NCBI RefSeq assembly: GCF_037975245.1
Contig: NC_092564.1
Span: 5,805,484 to 5,869,483 of the forward strand
From: Apostichopus japonicus
Lineage: Eukaryota > Echinodermata > Holothuroidea > Aspidochirotida > Stichopodidae
Reading direction: 5' to 3'
Length of the DNA: 64,000 nt
Shown here: positions 48,151 to 60,400 of the stretch, one piece after another
Layout: the number at the start of each line of letters is the position of its first letter
How positions within the stretch are numbered: position 1 is the first letter of the stretch
Position numbers and translations under genes: made by a program
The notes under the pieces: model-generated
What the model saw: only the letters and a program-made list of their open reading frames with translations
The model's database searches: none
Told to the model about the DNA's origin: nothing

Positions 48151-48225
48151 ATCGCTTCCCGGCCTTTTGGCTAAAATCGTGTGTAGTTTATGTTCCTTTT
48201 CGAGGGTAATTGTGATACACACCCA
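48151..48225 (+). pseudogene. U2 snRNA-like pseudogene
   Basis: ATCGCTTCCCGGCCTTTTGG then CTAAAATC and GTGTAGT follow the first 40 bases of U2 snRNA (ATCGCTTCTCGGCCTTTTGG, CTAAGATC) with few changes; similarity fades into GTGATACACACCC. The branch-point pairing segment GTAGTA reads GTAGTT. The Sm site and later stem-loops are not recognisable, so this is a truncated or diverged copy rather than a working U2 gene. Confidence 0.75.
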
Positions 48226-48884
48226 ACGGAGGGTATAAGGGCAGTATCCCCTCCTCATTCAGTAATTTTGGTAAAATGGAAATGCTTAGATACAAAATGC
48301 TGCTTTTTTTTTCATGTTCTGTACTGCACACTAGGATTTTTTGGTAACATTTTCCAGTGGTGGAGGGACTGGCCTGGTAGAAAACAGTATTTTACACAAG
48401 ATCATTGGCAGTTCAGCTCCCTAATGGATATCCCTGGTGCATTGGTAAATCAAATACTGGTGTAAAAAGATGACTGAAGCCATACAACAAAATTACAAAA
48501 CCAATAATGCATCTCCCTTCAAACATATATTTTGCAGAAGTTTAAAATATTGAAGTGTTCAGTTCGAGTACAATTCAGTGATCTGTAATGTCACATGGTG
48601 AGGCAACGGGTTGGAAAAGTTACAGGAGGGGTGGTGGTTACAGCTCTACAACTGTCAGTCTTGTATTAAAATCAACAAAAAAAGCCAACGTAACAAAGAA
48701 ACCTTTAGCAAGTAGAGTCATGCCTAAAGCAGATTGTATATGGTTAAACATCCTCTGATAGTTTGAGGGATAGCTTGTCTTTAAAGCAACTTTGTCTATG
48801 TGGAGAAGAAGTATTGTAACTGCCAATGTGGTGTACTGGTTATGTTATTATTACTACTGTTATTATTATTACTGGTTATGTTAA

Positions 48885-49112
48885 GGAGCGTTAGCTCAGT
48901 GGTTAACGCCGCTGCCTTTCAATCATAAGGTCTCAAGTTCGAGTCACTCGTAGATTAATGTATGTCTTCTAGTTACAGAGTTGTTGACAATTCATAATCA
49001 TGGACATTAAATATGAATCTAAGAGACTGACTACGGTCAGCTTGCGGCTTTGATAAGCCAAATGATGGCTTCTTCGCCAGTTCCTGCTTGCGGGAGGATC
49101 TAAAATACATAC
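48885..49112 (+). mobile_element. tRNA-derived SINE, full length, copy 2
   Basis: Starts GGAGCGTTAGCTCAGTGGTT, box B AGTTCGAGTCA, body with GAATCTAAGAGACTGACTAC, and ends GGATCTAAAATACATAC. It matches the minus-strand copy at 9388-9620 end to end with scattered substitutions; two copies defining the same ends support a real family. Confidence 0.9.
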
Positions 49113-50973
49113 ATATCAACTGAAGACACCCACCGAAAATTAAATCTTGTGAAAGTGATTCATTCTTCGAGGATGAGAAAGGGGATGAGGAGGTAAAATG
49201 GCACTAGGAGACCTGGATCTTACTGCATGATAAGGTGATAATGTACAAGATCCCACAAGCTACAGAGAGAACCAATATCTGACAACTGAAGTAGTATCTT
49301 GTTCTGAAATTTAATTCAGGCATATTTGCATACAAAAACTTAGAAAGCTTCATTACTCTTAGAGACAATACACTTGCTGGGGACAAGTATGCCCTCAAAA
49401 TAGTGTGATATTATGAGAAATAAGGAATGACCTCTCAGACATTTATTTAGTAATCAACATGAAAGCGCCACAATCACATTCCTAATCAACAAAAGGTTTC
49501 TATTATAAAGGACATATGCTTGTAAACCCAGTGTTTTTCTTCAAAAAACCTAACACCCCTTATCAAGGATGATGAATGCAACTTTCAAAGAAAATTCAAC
49601 CAAGATATGGTCATGAAAAACCCAAACATCCTGATCCACTTTTATCCAATACATTGAGACTGCACCCATGTGATCATGACAGTGTTACGTCAAAGTGAAT
49701 GTACCACCCCTCCCCCTTCCACGAGAACAGATACTTTGTGTGATCTTGGTTAAAGGTTGATGAGTGGTCTTCACTGTATACCTATGCTGGACTTAATAAT
49801 TAAATGGTGAAGACTCGCGCACAAAGAAACATCTGATGCCATTAATCTGACCTAGTTTCAAATGAGGTGTAACAGAAGTGTTAGACACCACCATCGATCC
49901 CAAAAAATACACACACAGCTTGCTACTGTCAGTACTTAGACACAATGGTACAGTCAATACATGTAGCTACAGTCATTACCCACATCTCAGCAGGGAGTTG
50001 TTATGGAACTCCCTGACCTCAGCTCCAGATAAAAGATAACTAGGTATCACGTTTCATTACTGTCTGCATATTGTAGCGACCAGAAGAAAACTTCACTTGC
50101 AAGCAACGGAAAGTTAACTTTTTGTCAGAGGGCGGCACGCGGTTTGGGTCAAGTCTTCAATGCCTTTAAACCTCTCGGCACTGCACTTGAATGATTAATA
50201 AATATGTAGCCCTCCCTAGGGCAGTTCTCTCTACCCTAGACAGAGTCACTGCAAAAGAAAACTCAATTGTCTAAGGTTCACTGCACAGGGTAAATCTTTC
50301 ACAAAGTTTGCTGGTCACCTCTCGTACAAAATCGACATTGTCTAGAGTCCCCTGGACAGCAAAGTTGGTCCAAGTAACTTCGCTAACAACAGACTGGATA
50401 TAGCATTAGACAGTTATGCTTTAGCTTGCTACATGACAAGAAACTTCCTGGAAAGGAAACTTCTCAAGGACATATTTGAAAAGCCCCTTTCCAAGTCAGT
50501 ATAATGCTAACATTTAAAGCAGAAATTTTCGTCCTAGTTTCACTTTGTGTGCACATCAGAAGGGTATATGTATTGTATGCATTGTTATCTTCCCTGCTAC
50601 TCTGCAGTCACTCATCAACTACACTTACAAATACTTTCCATGCTAACCAAAACAATGGATTTAACCATTCACCATCCAGCCTCTATATTAGGTTTCAACA
50701 GCTTTTTACACTATAAAAAGCTGTCTGCTTTTTTTATATATTTTTCGTACTGATTTTTGTTTGCATTCCATGAGCAGACTAAGAGAGAGTCGCGACTTTC
50801 AGACAATTTATAGACATTGAGGCAAATTTGCAGAACATGACACTGCCCCCCTCTAGACACTACCTTCAGTTTACGTGGATGCAAAGATGCGCCATTTCTT
50901 TTCTCTTTCATAGCAGATTAAAACAACTCGATAAATGACTGCCAACTTGTCTAACCTAACTCTGTAGTATGAA

Positions 50974-50979
50974 TTTAAT
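50974..50979 (-). promoter_or_regulatory. candidate polyadenylation signal of CCT5
   Basis: ATTAAA on the minus strand about 340 bases after the CCT5 stop. I saw no AATAAA on that strand between it and the stop. Tentative. Confidence 0.3.
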
Positions 50980-51317
50980 ATACATCATACCATTGTTAAT
51001 CTATGGGTTAAGCAGACTAACATTCCTCCACATTCTGAAGCTGTTATTGACATTCAAGCAACCAACAAAGAAACATTGTATTTCTTACTCAGTGTCTGCC
51101 ACACAAAAGAATGTCACTAGACAGACACAGACCACTGCTTCAAGCCATCTTTTGATGATTAATACTTCTAAACGACAACGATCCGTTTGACGGTGATGAC
51201 TATCGTCAGAATTCAAACTCTGCAACAGCCCCGCCCCAACCACGGTGGCAACTTCCTAAACACGGCACAAGTTCACAAATAACGACCACAAAGAAAGGAA
51301 GAAGAAGAGATGACCAT

Positions 51318-51427
51318 CTATGATCTGACATCGTCTATTTTGAGTATCATCCGGACAAGCTGTGTGGCCAGATTAACCTGTTGCTTCTTGCCGATCAGGG
51401 TTTCAACTACGTGCTGTTCCCTCATGT
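51318..51427 (-). CDS. CCT5: CCT5 exon 11 (stop codon)
   Basis: Residues 500-535: [20 protein letters not shown] onward to [11 protein letters not shown], then TAG at 51320-51318. The tail is a few residues shorter than the vertebrate acidic end. Confidence 0.97.
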
Positions 51428-54400
51428 CTGGAAGAAGAAAAAGAAGTAGAGTGAATAATAATAATACCATCAAGCTGGAGTAAAAACAATCATTACAATA
51501 GTATAGTCATCTATCAGCTGGGAGTATAAACAATCATTACAATAGTATAGTGGTCTATCAATTGTCTACAAACTATAAACATACAATTCGCATCATATGT
51601 TCAGGATTCGTACTACAATTTTGACTTCCACTAGAAACTGGAGGACCATTTAAAGTATAATAAAACTCCTACATAAAAATCCTGTTTCACTTTTACCCCG
51701 ATTCAAACTAAGCCGAACACTTACCATTTGTTCCTTTATTTAAGCAATCAATTCCCAGCCTAGGGTTGCCTTCCTTCAACTGTCTAGATTTGACATCTGC
51801 TAGGGTTCTGATTGAGCTCAAGCCACTGTTCTCTGCCAGAGCCATAGGAATGCACTCAAGGGCGTCGGCGAACGCCCTCATAGCGTACTGTTCGATGGTT
51901 GAGACCTGTGGAGGGAGACAGTAAGAGTCAAACTTAAAACAGCTGCAAATTGTTTTATCGCCAGACACGCAAATATACCAACAATTTCCGGGGGCTGTTT
52001 GTAATAGGGTCATTCTGTGTCAAATACAAGAAAATGCTACTTGGCAGACAAATTTCAAAATGGTCATATATCTGGAAGACTTTGAAGCAATGCAACTGAA
52101 ATTTTCACAGTATCCTTATTACAAGATGCTCTAAACATGCAAGGACGGTGGTAATTTTTGGAGAAGGTTGAACTACAAACTGGACTAGGGCAATGGAAAA
52201 TCACATCGCTACATTGATTTCAACTCAAAGAAGGCAATTAGCCTATCCTCATCACACTGCTGCAATTGCAACTGTACAGCACTCCTTAATCAGAACTACC
52301 ATGTCCTCCCCTCTTGTGAAATCTTTCCAGGATTTCATTGCTAACAATGAGAAAATTTCAGAAATGTATCAATTGTATCAGTATGTTCTGCCCATGGGGT
52401 AAAGGCAACACAATGGTTTTCAAGAGATGGATTTACTTTAGCAGAGCTAATGGTCTTGAAGATCACTGGGAGTCAACAAGAGATCCTGTATAGTTCTGCA
52501 TCAAACTGGTCCAAGAAATAACAAATGAAGTAGTGTATACCATTTCCTATATAGGAGGTGGGAGGGGAGGTGGGAATGGAAGGGAAGGTGGGAAGGGGAG
52601 GTGGGAACGGGAGGTGGGAGAAGAGGAGAGAGGGATTGATCCTGTACCTTCATCACAATGTCCTTCTATATGGCACAAGATAATATCATCAATGTAATGC
52701 AGGATCTCATGTGTTGTACAAAACCAATGCTTAAACTCTTGGCACAGTCCACCCATTTGAACTTTCATCATTTCTTCCGAAACCTTCAAATACTGTATCA
52801 ACCTAGGGTATACCTCAAAAGCATTGCAATTGTTGAAAGAGCATTTCCTTTGGTTTTGATTGCTGTGATCACATGCAATTTGCATCCCTGTGTTTATGGT
52901 TTGACACACTGTATGTGGTAACCAGCTTGTATCTGTGGCTGTGAACTAATACCTGTACTGTCAGAAACATGCATTTTAAGCAACCAATCAAATATGATGA
53001 CAGAACTGGCTATTGACTTGTCTAGTTGTGTTTTACTATTGCATTCCTACACTTCTATCTCCCTTACCTTGTCGGCCTCCTGACTAACAGCTAAAGAGCA
53101 CGCTGTTTCTGCTGCGCCTCCACCATACACTACTCGATGATCTTTCACTAAGTTACGAATTACACACAGGGCATCGTGTAGACTGCGCTTGGCCTCTTCT
53201 ATGATCTACAGAAAGGGAACAAAATATGTGAAGAATGAGAATACTTGATAAGATTCAAGTACCAACCGTTTCATATCAAATACAATAACACATGTACATT
53301 AAAACCTCATCTATCTATACACATCTGGGTCCAGATATGAACGGAATAAACCCCTTGGTAATCTAGTATGTTTCAACTAAGTGCAGTTGGCCATTGTTCA
53401 TTGCAATGCCTTGCCCTAAAGTCATAGCCGATTAGAAATGATTGATCAATAATAGAGAACGTGTACCATAGTGCCATGTTGTTGCAACAGCACAACATGC
53501 TGTGTTGTTTAGAGTTATGAATGTTGGAAATGATTGATCAACATTTAGAGAACATGTACGATGGTGCCATGTTGTTGCAATAGCACAACATGCTGCGTTA
53601 TTTTGGTGTTATGAATGGTTATGAAAATTTCAGACATGTTTCAATTGTATCAGTATGTTCTGCCCATGGGGTAAAGGCAACACAATGGTTTTCAAGAGAT
53701 GGATTTACTTTAGCAGAGCTAATGGTCTTGAAGCTCACTGGGAGTCAACAAGAGATCCTGTATAGTTCTGCATCAAACTGGTCCAAGAAATAACAAATGA
53801 AGTAGTGTATACCATTTCCTATCTAGGAGGTGGGATGGGAGGTGGGCAGGGGGAGGGGAGGAAAGAGGGATTGATCCTGTACCGTCATCAAAATGTCTTT
53901 CTATATGGCACAAGATAATATCATCAATGTAATGCAGGATCTCAGGTGTTGTACCAAACCAATGCTTAAAAATCTTGGCACAATCCACCCATTTGAACTT
54001 CCATCATTTCTTCCAAACCCTTCAAATGATGTATCAACTAGTGTGATCACATGAAATTTGCATCCCTGTATTATGTTAGAAACACTGTATGTGGTTCCCT
54101 TGTATCTCTGGCTATGAACTAATACCTGTACTGTCAGAAACATGCATTTTAAGCAACCAATCAAATATGATGACAGAACTGGCTATTTACTTGACTAGTT
54201 GTGTTTTACTATTGCATTCCTACACTTGTTATGAATGGTTGGATATCGGATCTAAATAATACCTCTGGCAATTTACTAAGTTTTATGCCTTCTGTCTTGT
54301 GCAAAAACTACAAATAATTCCAAAAAGGAAAAACTCATTTCAACTCTACACATATTACTGCATCATGAAGGGATGATACAACCTTCCTAACTGCAGAGAT

Positions 54401-57400
54401 AAATGGAACTCTTGCTCACCATTTTATTTCCACCCCTGATGAAGATGGTGACAGCTCGAGCGTTGGAGCACTCCTCAATGACCAGCATCTTATCTCTAGT
54501 GGTTCCGAAGGACAGCTCCCTCACAATACCTGCTTTGCCTAGTTTGTCGGTGGTCAACTCTTGAAAGCGTGGCACAATTCTTCCACCCGTGGCAATTGCA
54601 ATTAACTGATAAGAAAATAATTCAAGTTGAGGTTACGAAATAACAAAGTGATGCTGTTACGAAGAATATCTGAACAGAAAAACAGTAAGACAATGGAATT
54701 AGCATATTCTTATTAACGAACTATGGTTACTCATTTCAAGCACAGCAATGCCAACAACACCAAAATCTCCTCAAAATGAGGGTGCAGCAAAATAATGAAA
54801 TAATAATTAATACATGTATCAATTGTATCAGTATGTTTTGCCCATGGGGTAAGGGCAACACAATGGTTTTCAAGAGATGGATTTACTTTAGCAGAGCTAA
54901 TGGTCCTGAAGCTCACTGGGAGTCAACAAGAGATCCTGATAGCTCTGCAAAAATTACACTGTAACATACAAAGGTCTCAACTTAAGAATGCATTTCTCAA
55001 GGAAATAAACCCTTCTTACCCGCATTTACATGTAGTGCAAGTCTTAAACCAAGGCTGGTATGTGTGAAACAAGTCACTGAACTCTGCTTACTATTTGATC
55101 TGGGTGTGACTTTACAAAAATTCCTCCACTAAAATGGAACATAGATTTACTAATGTAACAAACTTTTCATAGCTTAGCCTCAACGTATAGCCTCAGTGCA
55201 ACAACTAAAATGGTACGTACCAGTTTAAACAGCTTACATTACATATCACTTTGAAATTAATATGACAACTATCTTGTCATGAGGACAGTTATAGATGGGA
55301 AAACTAAACTGCAAGCTGAGACAAAAAAAAACCTCAAATAACTTTAAAGATATGTTGCTGAAACCTTTTTGACTTCTGCATTCTTGCCTTTCAAAAGCTA
55401 AGATATACTGACCTCTATTTCAGGTCCTCCAACCCATCTAATGGCTGGAAGTTCATTCTGTAGTAAAAGGTGGTTTGCCTCATCATCAAATCCCCACTGG
55501 CAGATGGCCAAGTTAGCTCCTGTGGCCTTCACCTGAGAAGAAAAAAGAAAATTCAGAAAGTCACCACCAATAAAGTCAAAACCAAATATATCCCATTATA
55601 ATTCCAAGTGAAGATACATCAAATGTGCTTTCACAATTTAAGTCATTTGTATTTTTTTTTTGACAATTCCTCTGTAATCTCACCTGCTTCACCATTTCTG
55701 TGAATTTATTCTTTTCGTATTCCCTGAGCTTCTTATAATCCTCTACAGACTTCACATCGAGCTTGTGAGTGGTCTTGGGCTTGGGCGGTTCAAACGGACA
55801 TGTCAAGATGGCTAATCTGGCATCTTTAATTTCCTATGATAGAGCATAGGAAAGAAAAGTGTGATTTGTACATCAAAATGGATCATGGTCTATCCACAAC
55901 ACACATTAATTGTTACTTTCATTAACCAAATCTTAGTTGTTTGGAACTGGAACAGATAATTCACAAGTGCAATTCTTGTATTTTACCAATTGCAGGCTAT
56001 CAAACGCTCCCTGCATGGCACATTCCCTATCAACAATCTCTTCTGTGGTGATGTCAGCAAGAAGGCACAGTATGTGCGAATCATGTAACCCAGTGGGTCA
56101 TACACCATTTCGTTTGCAAAAAAAAAGGATTTTCCATTAAACTGCCACATTCAGATAAAAATCCCTCTAAAAACCTTAAACAGGAAACTGACTTGGAATT
56201 TGAAGTTCTCACCTTTGGCATCTGAGGATGACTGAAATCCTTGTCGACAATCACGCCTCTTACGAGCATGGTTTCTTCCAGCTGACCTCCGACCTTTCCT
56301 TCTACTTTGATCAATTCAAAGTCTACATCTCTCCTTTCTAAATCAGCTACTGCAATAATAGCATCTACAGCGATCTCGGCCATTTTACGCTGGCAACGAT
56401 TGATGCTGGGAGAAGAATATATGATAATCTTCCAGTGAATACACAAACCTAGGAACTCTTGGCAATAATTGAAATACGTATTGTCATTAAAAATGTAAAA
56501 TTGTCATTTGTTTTTGGCTCAACTGGTTGGCAAAATATAATTTCTTTTGAGAGCCACTACCAAAGAACTTTAAGATGGTTACCAGTTGAGACATTAGTTG
56601 CACACTTCACTAATGATTCTATTGGGAAGCTATCAGATCTGTTCATAAATCGACTTAGACAATTAATGAACACAGGTTGGTAAAGTTCTTAGTGTTCAAT
56701 GTCTTTAATAAAAACTTGCAACATTATAGCACCTATCAAAAGACTCGAATTCTAGTCCGAAGTTAGAGTAAAAAATGTGAAGTAGTAAAACAAGCAATAC
56801 TTTCACTACATTGTTAGACAATATCAAATGCACATTCAATGTGAATAAAATATGGACCTCCCATATTCATATTCTTTCCTTTACTTTATCAAAACTTTTT
56901 CCTTCAAGTCTACCATTCAAGAAATTTCAGACATGTATCACTTGTATCAGTATGTTTTGCCCATGGGGTAAACGGCAACACAATGGTTTTCAAGAGATGG
57001 ATTTACTTTAGCAGAGCTAATGGTCTTGAAGATCACTGGGATTCAACAAGAGATCCTGATAGTTCTGCCAATGAAACAAGACAACATGGTGTACACTGAC
57101 CTATTACCATGTTTCCAGCTAGCCTTTCTCACACTACAACATAATTTTACATACAGGTCACAGATATTACCATGCATTTCGGCATATAGGACAACCAAAA
57201 GCTTCAGGAATCCTTGGCACAAGCCAGGGCTTGACAAGCAGTTTAAACTTCACTGCAGTCTGACTTGAGATACAGCCATATCAATCTTTTATAATGTTGT
57301 ACATATTTTTCAAGTTTAATGTAAACATTAATACCGGTCACCGCCCTGTTCATCATCACCATATCTTAACTTAATTTATAAAAGTGTTTTCCTAGGAAGA

Positions 57401-60400
57401 CTCATCTTAATTCATTATCTAACTTACATTTTAGAACTAAGTGTTGTCATAGCTGTTTCTATGAGAGGCTCCAAATTGTCCTTGGTGAAGTTGAAATCAT
57501 CTGCGATTTCGTCCAGTTTCTGGATGGCTATCCTGGATGCCAAATCGTAGCCATCGGCAATTCTGATTGGGTGGATACCTCTATCCAAGAGGTTCTCAGC
57601 TTGTTCCAGAAGAGCACCGGCCAAAACTGATGAGGAAAAGAAACAAAATTGTCAACCTTTTAGTCCACCTCCTTCTGCCATACAAATAGATTTGTACTTG
57701 AGATAATGTTGTGTATACTATGAATTGGCAGTAAAGAAAAACTAGGTTGTAGAATGTCGACCATGCCATGATAATTCATGATATCATTTCGTATGTGACA
57801 GGAAGTGACCACCATCTGCAAAGTAATGTACTTAACATGCCATTATTACCCATTACTCTTTATGAATGAAGATACTGACATACATATATATATTCTTCAA
57901 CGTTTGTTGCACAATCCCTACTGAGACATCTCCATTAGAAAGATGAAGATGTCTCTTGAAAGTAGTTCAAAGTGTATCATTAATATAGCATAGTGTCTGG
58001 TCTTGCATAGCCATATTAGACGCTAGCAAGAAATTCTTTTCTATGCAAAAATGAACCACCAGAAAGTCAACCAATTTATGAAATCTGATGACGATGGATC
58101 ACTCGATATTTACTGAAGGAGGAAATGTGATTGAAATATTATTTTTACGTAAGTTTTATGAAACGAAACAACTAGTACAAATGGTTATCATTTCCTCCAT
58201 ATCCGATATAGTGCTAAGCAAATTTTTAATAATATGACCATAATTTGGTTATCTATGAAAAGGCCTATACATGTCCCATATTTTAGACTTGATACAAGCA
58301 ATAAAGAAACAAAGTCTCTCCACTGACTTGTTGCAACTTGGAAGGTAACGTAAATATTATGCAGACCTTAATTTGCATAAGCAGATTTGCATAGCTGGAT
58401 GGCTACAGGTGACAATGGAACAAATACTAAATACTAAACATAACATCAGTTTCAAGCAGCTTTATGAATCACTAATGAAGAATCACTGACGAAGCTTCAC
58501 TTAGTCAAACTTGTGATTCAAAAAAACTGAGAGAGACAGCTACTCAGATAATGAGGCAGGGTATTTAGGTGTAAACCACTACTGAGGTGAAACTTTGAAA
58601 AAATTGCAGAAAACTTCACATTATGGATATTGGGTAGCTTACCGACAACACCAGTGGTGCCATCACCAATCTCATCATCTTGTGACTTGGACAGCTGCAC
58701 CATTAACTTTGCAATCTGATGTTCCACATCCATCTGAGCCAGAATTGTAGCACCATCATTTGTAACAGTAACTTCCCCATCCGGGCTGACCATCATTTTG
58801 TCCAATCCTGGTAAAACACGATAAAATTGGTTCAGCATAAGGGCCATGTAAAATGAACTCAACCTAGAAGTTATTTACTCATCAAGTGAACAATATATAG
58901 TTAAGTCTTTAATTACATGAATTAAACCAGAAACAGACAAGTTCAACAGAATATGCTTATTGCATGGTGTTCCCAATAAATTTGGGAATTTTTCAAAGAG
59001 GTCGAACTACAACATACTCCAAAATCTGGTGATTTGATGAAATTTCAGACATGTATCAATTGTATCAGTATGTTCTGCCCATGGGTAAAGGCAACACAAT
59101 GGTTTTCAAGAGATGGATTTACTTTAGCAGAGCTAATGGTCTTGAAGATCACTGGGAGTCAACAAGAGATCCTGTATAGTTCTGCATCAAATTGGTCCAA
59201 TAAATAACAAATAAAGTAGTGTATACCATTTCTTATATAGGAGGTGGGAGGGGAGGTGGGAAGGGAGGTTGGCAGGGGAGGGGAGGAGAGAGGGATTGAT
59301 CCTGTACTGTCATCACAATGTCGTTCTATATGGTACAAGATAATATCATCAATGTAAAGCAGGAACTCAAGTGTTGTACAAGACCAATGCTTAAAATCTT
59401 GGCATAATCACCCATTTGAACTTCCATCATTTTTCAAAGATGTCGAACTACAACATACTCCAAAATCTGGTGATTTGATATGAAATTAGCGTTATGCATA
59501 CAGGCTTGCCTAAATTGAGGGAAATAAACATTTGACCTCAAAACAAGCTGGGGGGGGGGAGGTACGATATATTAAACCTAATGTGTCTATGCAATCTAGC
59601 TGTGTAAAAAAATGTGTAGAAATAAACATAAAAATGTACCCTAGACCATGCCTTTGTCCCTAGACCATGACAATGTCCCTGAAACCATAACAATGTCCCC
59701 TAGACCATCACAATGACCCCTAGACCATGCCAATGTCATTTTGCACCAGGCAGATCTGTGTGATACCAATATCAAAATTAAAACTTAACTCTAGTAGTAA
59801 ATTCATGGCACTTAAGCAGGGGCATATTATCATATCATTCATCAGAATCTGTGTTTGGTCACCTAAGGCTAGTTCCAAGGAGAATCTTTTCAGGGGGCTC
59901 TGTAATGTCTTAACAAACGAATGATATTTCCCTGTATTAATGATATTCAGTAAAAAGATTACCATTTGGTCCTAATGATGTTTTCAGAGTACTTGAAACA
60001 GCCTTGGCAGCTAGAATATGAGACTGCAAAAGAAGAATGAAAAGAACTTTATTGATATGTGATTTCTTTGTATTAATCTGTAACTGGCTACACTGTTGGA
60101 CTCATGATGGTGTGGACGGTGTAGCCACATTGAATACATTAGTAATAATTAAAAACCTAGTTATATTTATAATAATGTAATGATGGATCGTTCATAAAAG
60201 GAATGGCAAAAAAAATTAACCGTCCTGAAGGTGTAGCCACAACAGCACAATCCAATGAACTTATTTTTGGCATTTTTCTGCGTACTACTAGACTCCTTTT
60301 TCAAGCTTTTTGCTATACAGACTCAGTAGCCAACCTCTTTAAAGGGTGTTGCTTCAAAGTTGCAGGGTATTCTACAATTACTCCTATATTGCAATAGCTA

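Larger units (their letters stand above)
46915..51317. other. intergenic region between the SDR-like gene start and the CCT5 end
   Basis: 4.4 kb holding the promoter and 5' UTR of the SDR-like gene at its lower end, the CCT5 3' UTR at its upper end, a U2-like pseudogene (48151) and a SINE (48885-49112). A GC-richer patch with GGGCGGGGC near 47201 may be part of the SDR-like promoter. No other gene recognised. Confidence 0.6.

Noticed and set aside
48885-48955. tRNA gene on plus
   Set aside because: Same reason as at 9540; part of a full-length SINE.
52547-52909. Minus-strand frame with [16 protein letters not shown]-like tail as a gene
   Set aside because: It is one copy of the CCT5 intronic repeat, the proline tail comes from the G-rich stretch, and the start is not preserved in other copies.
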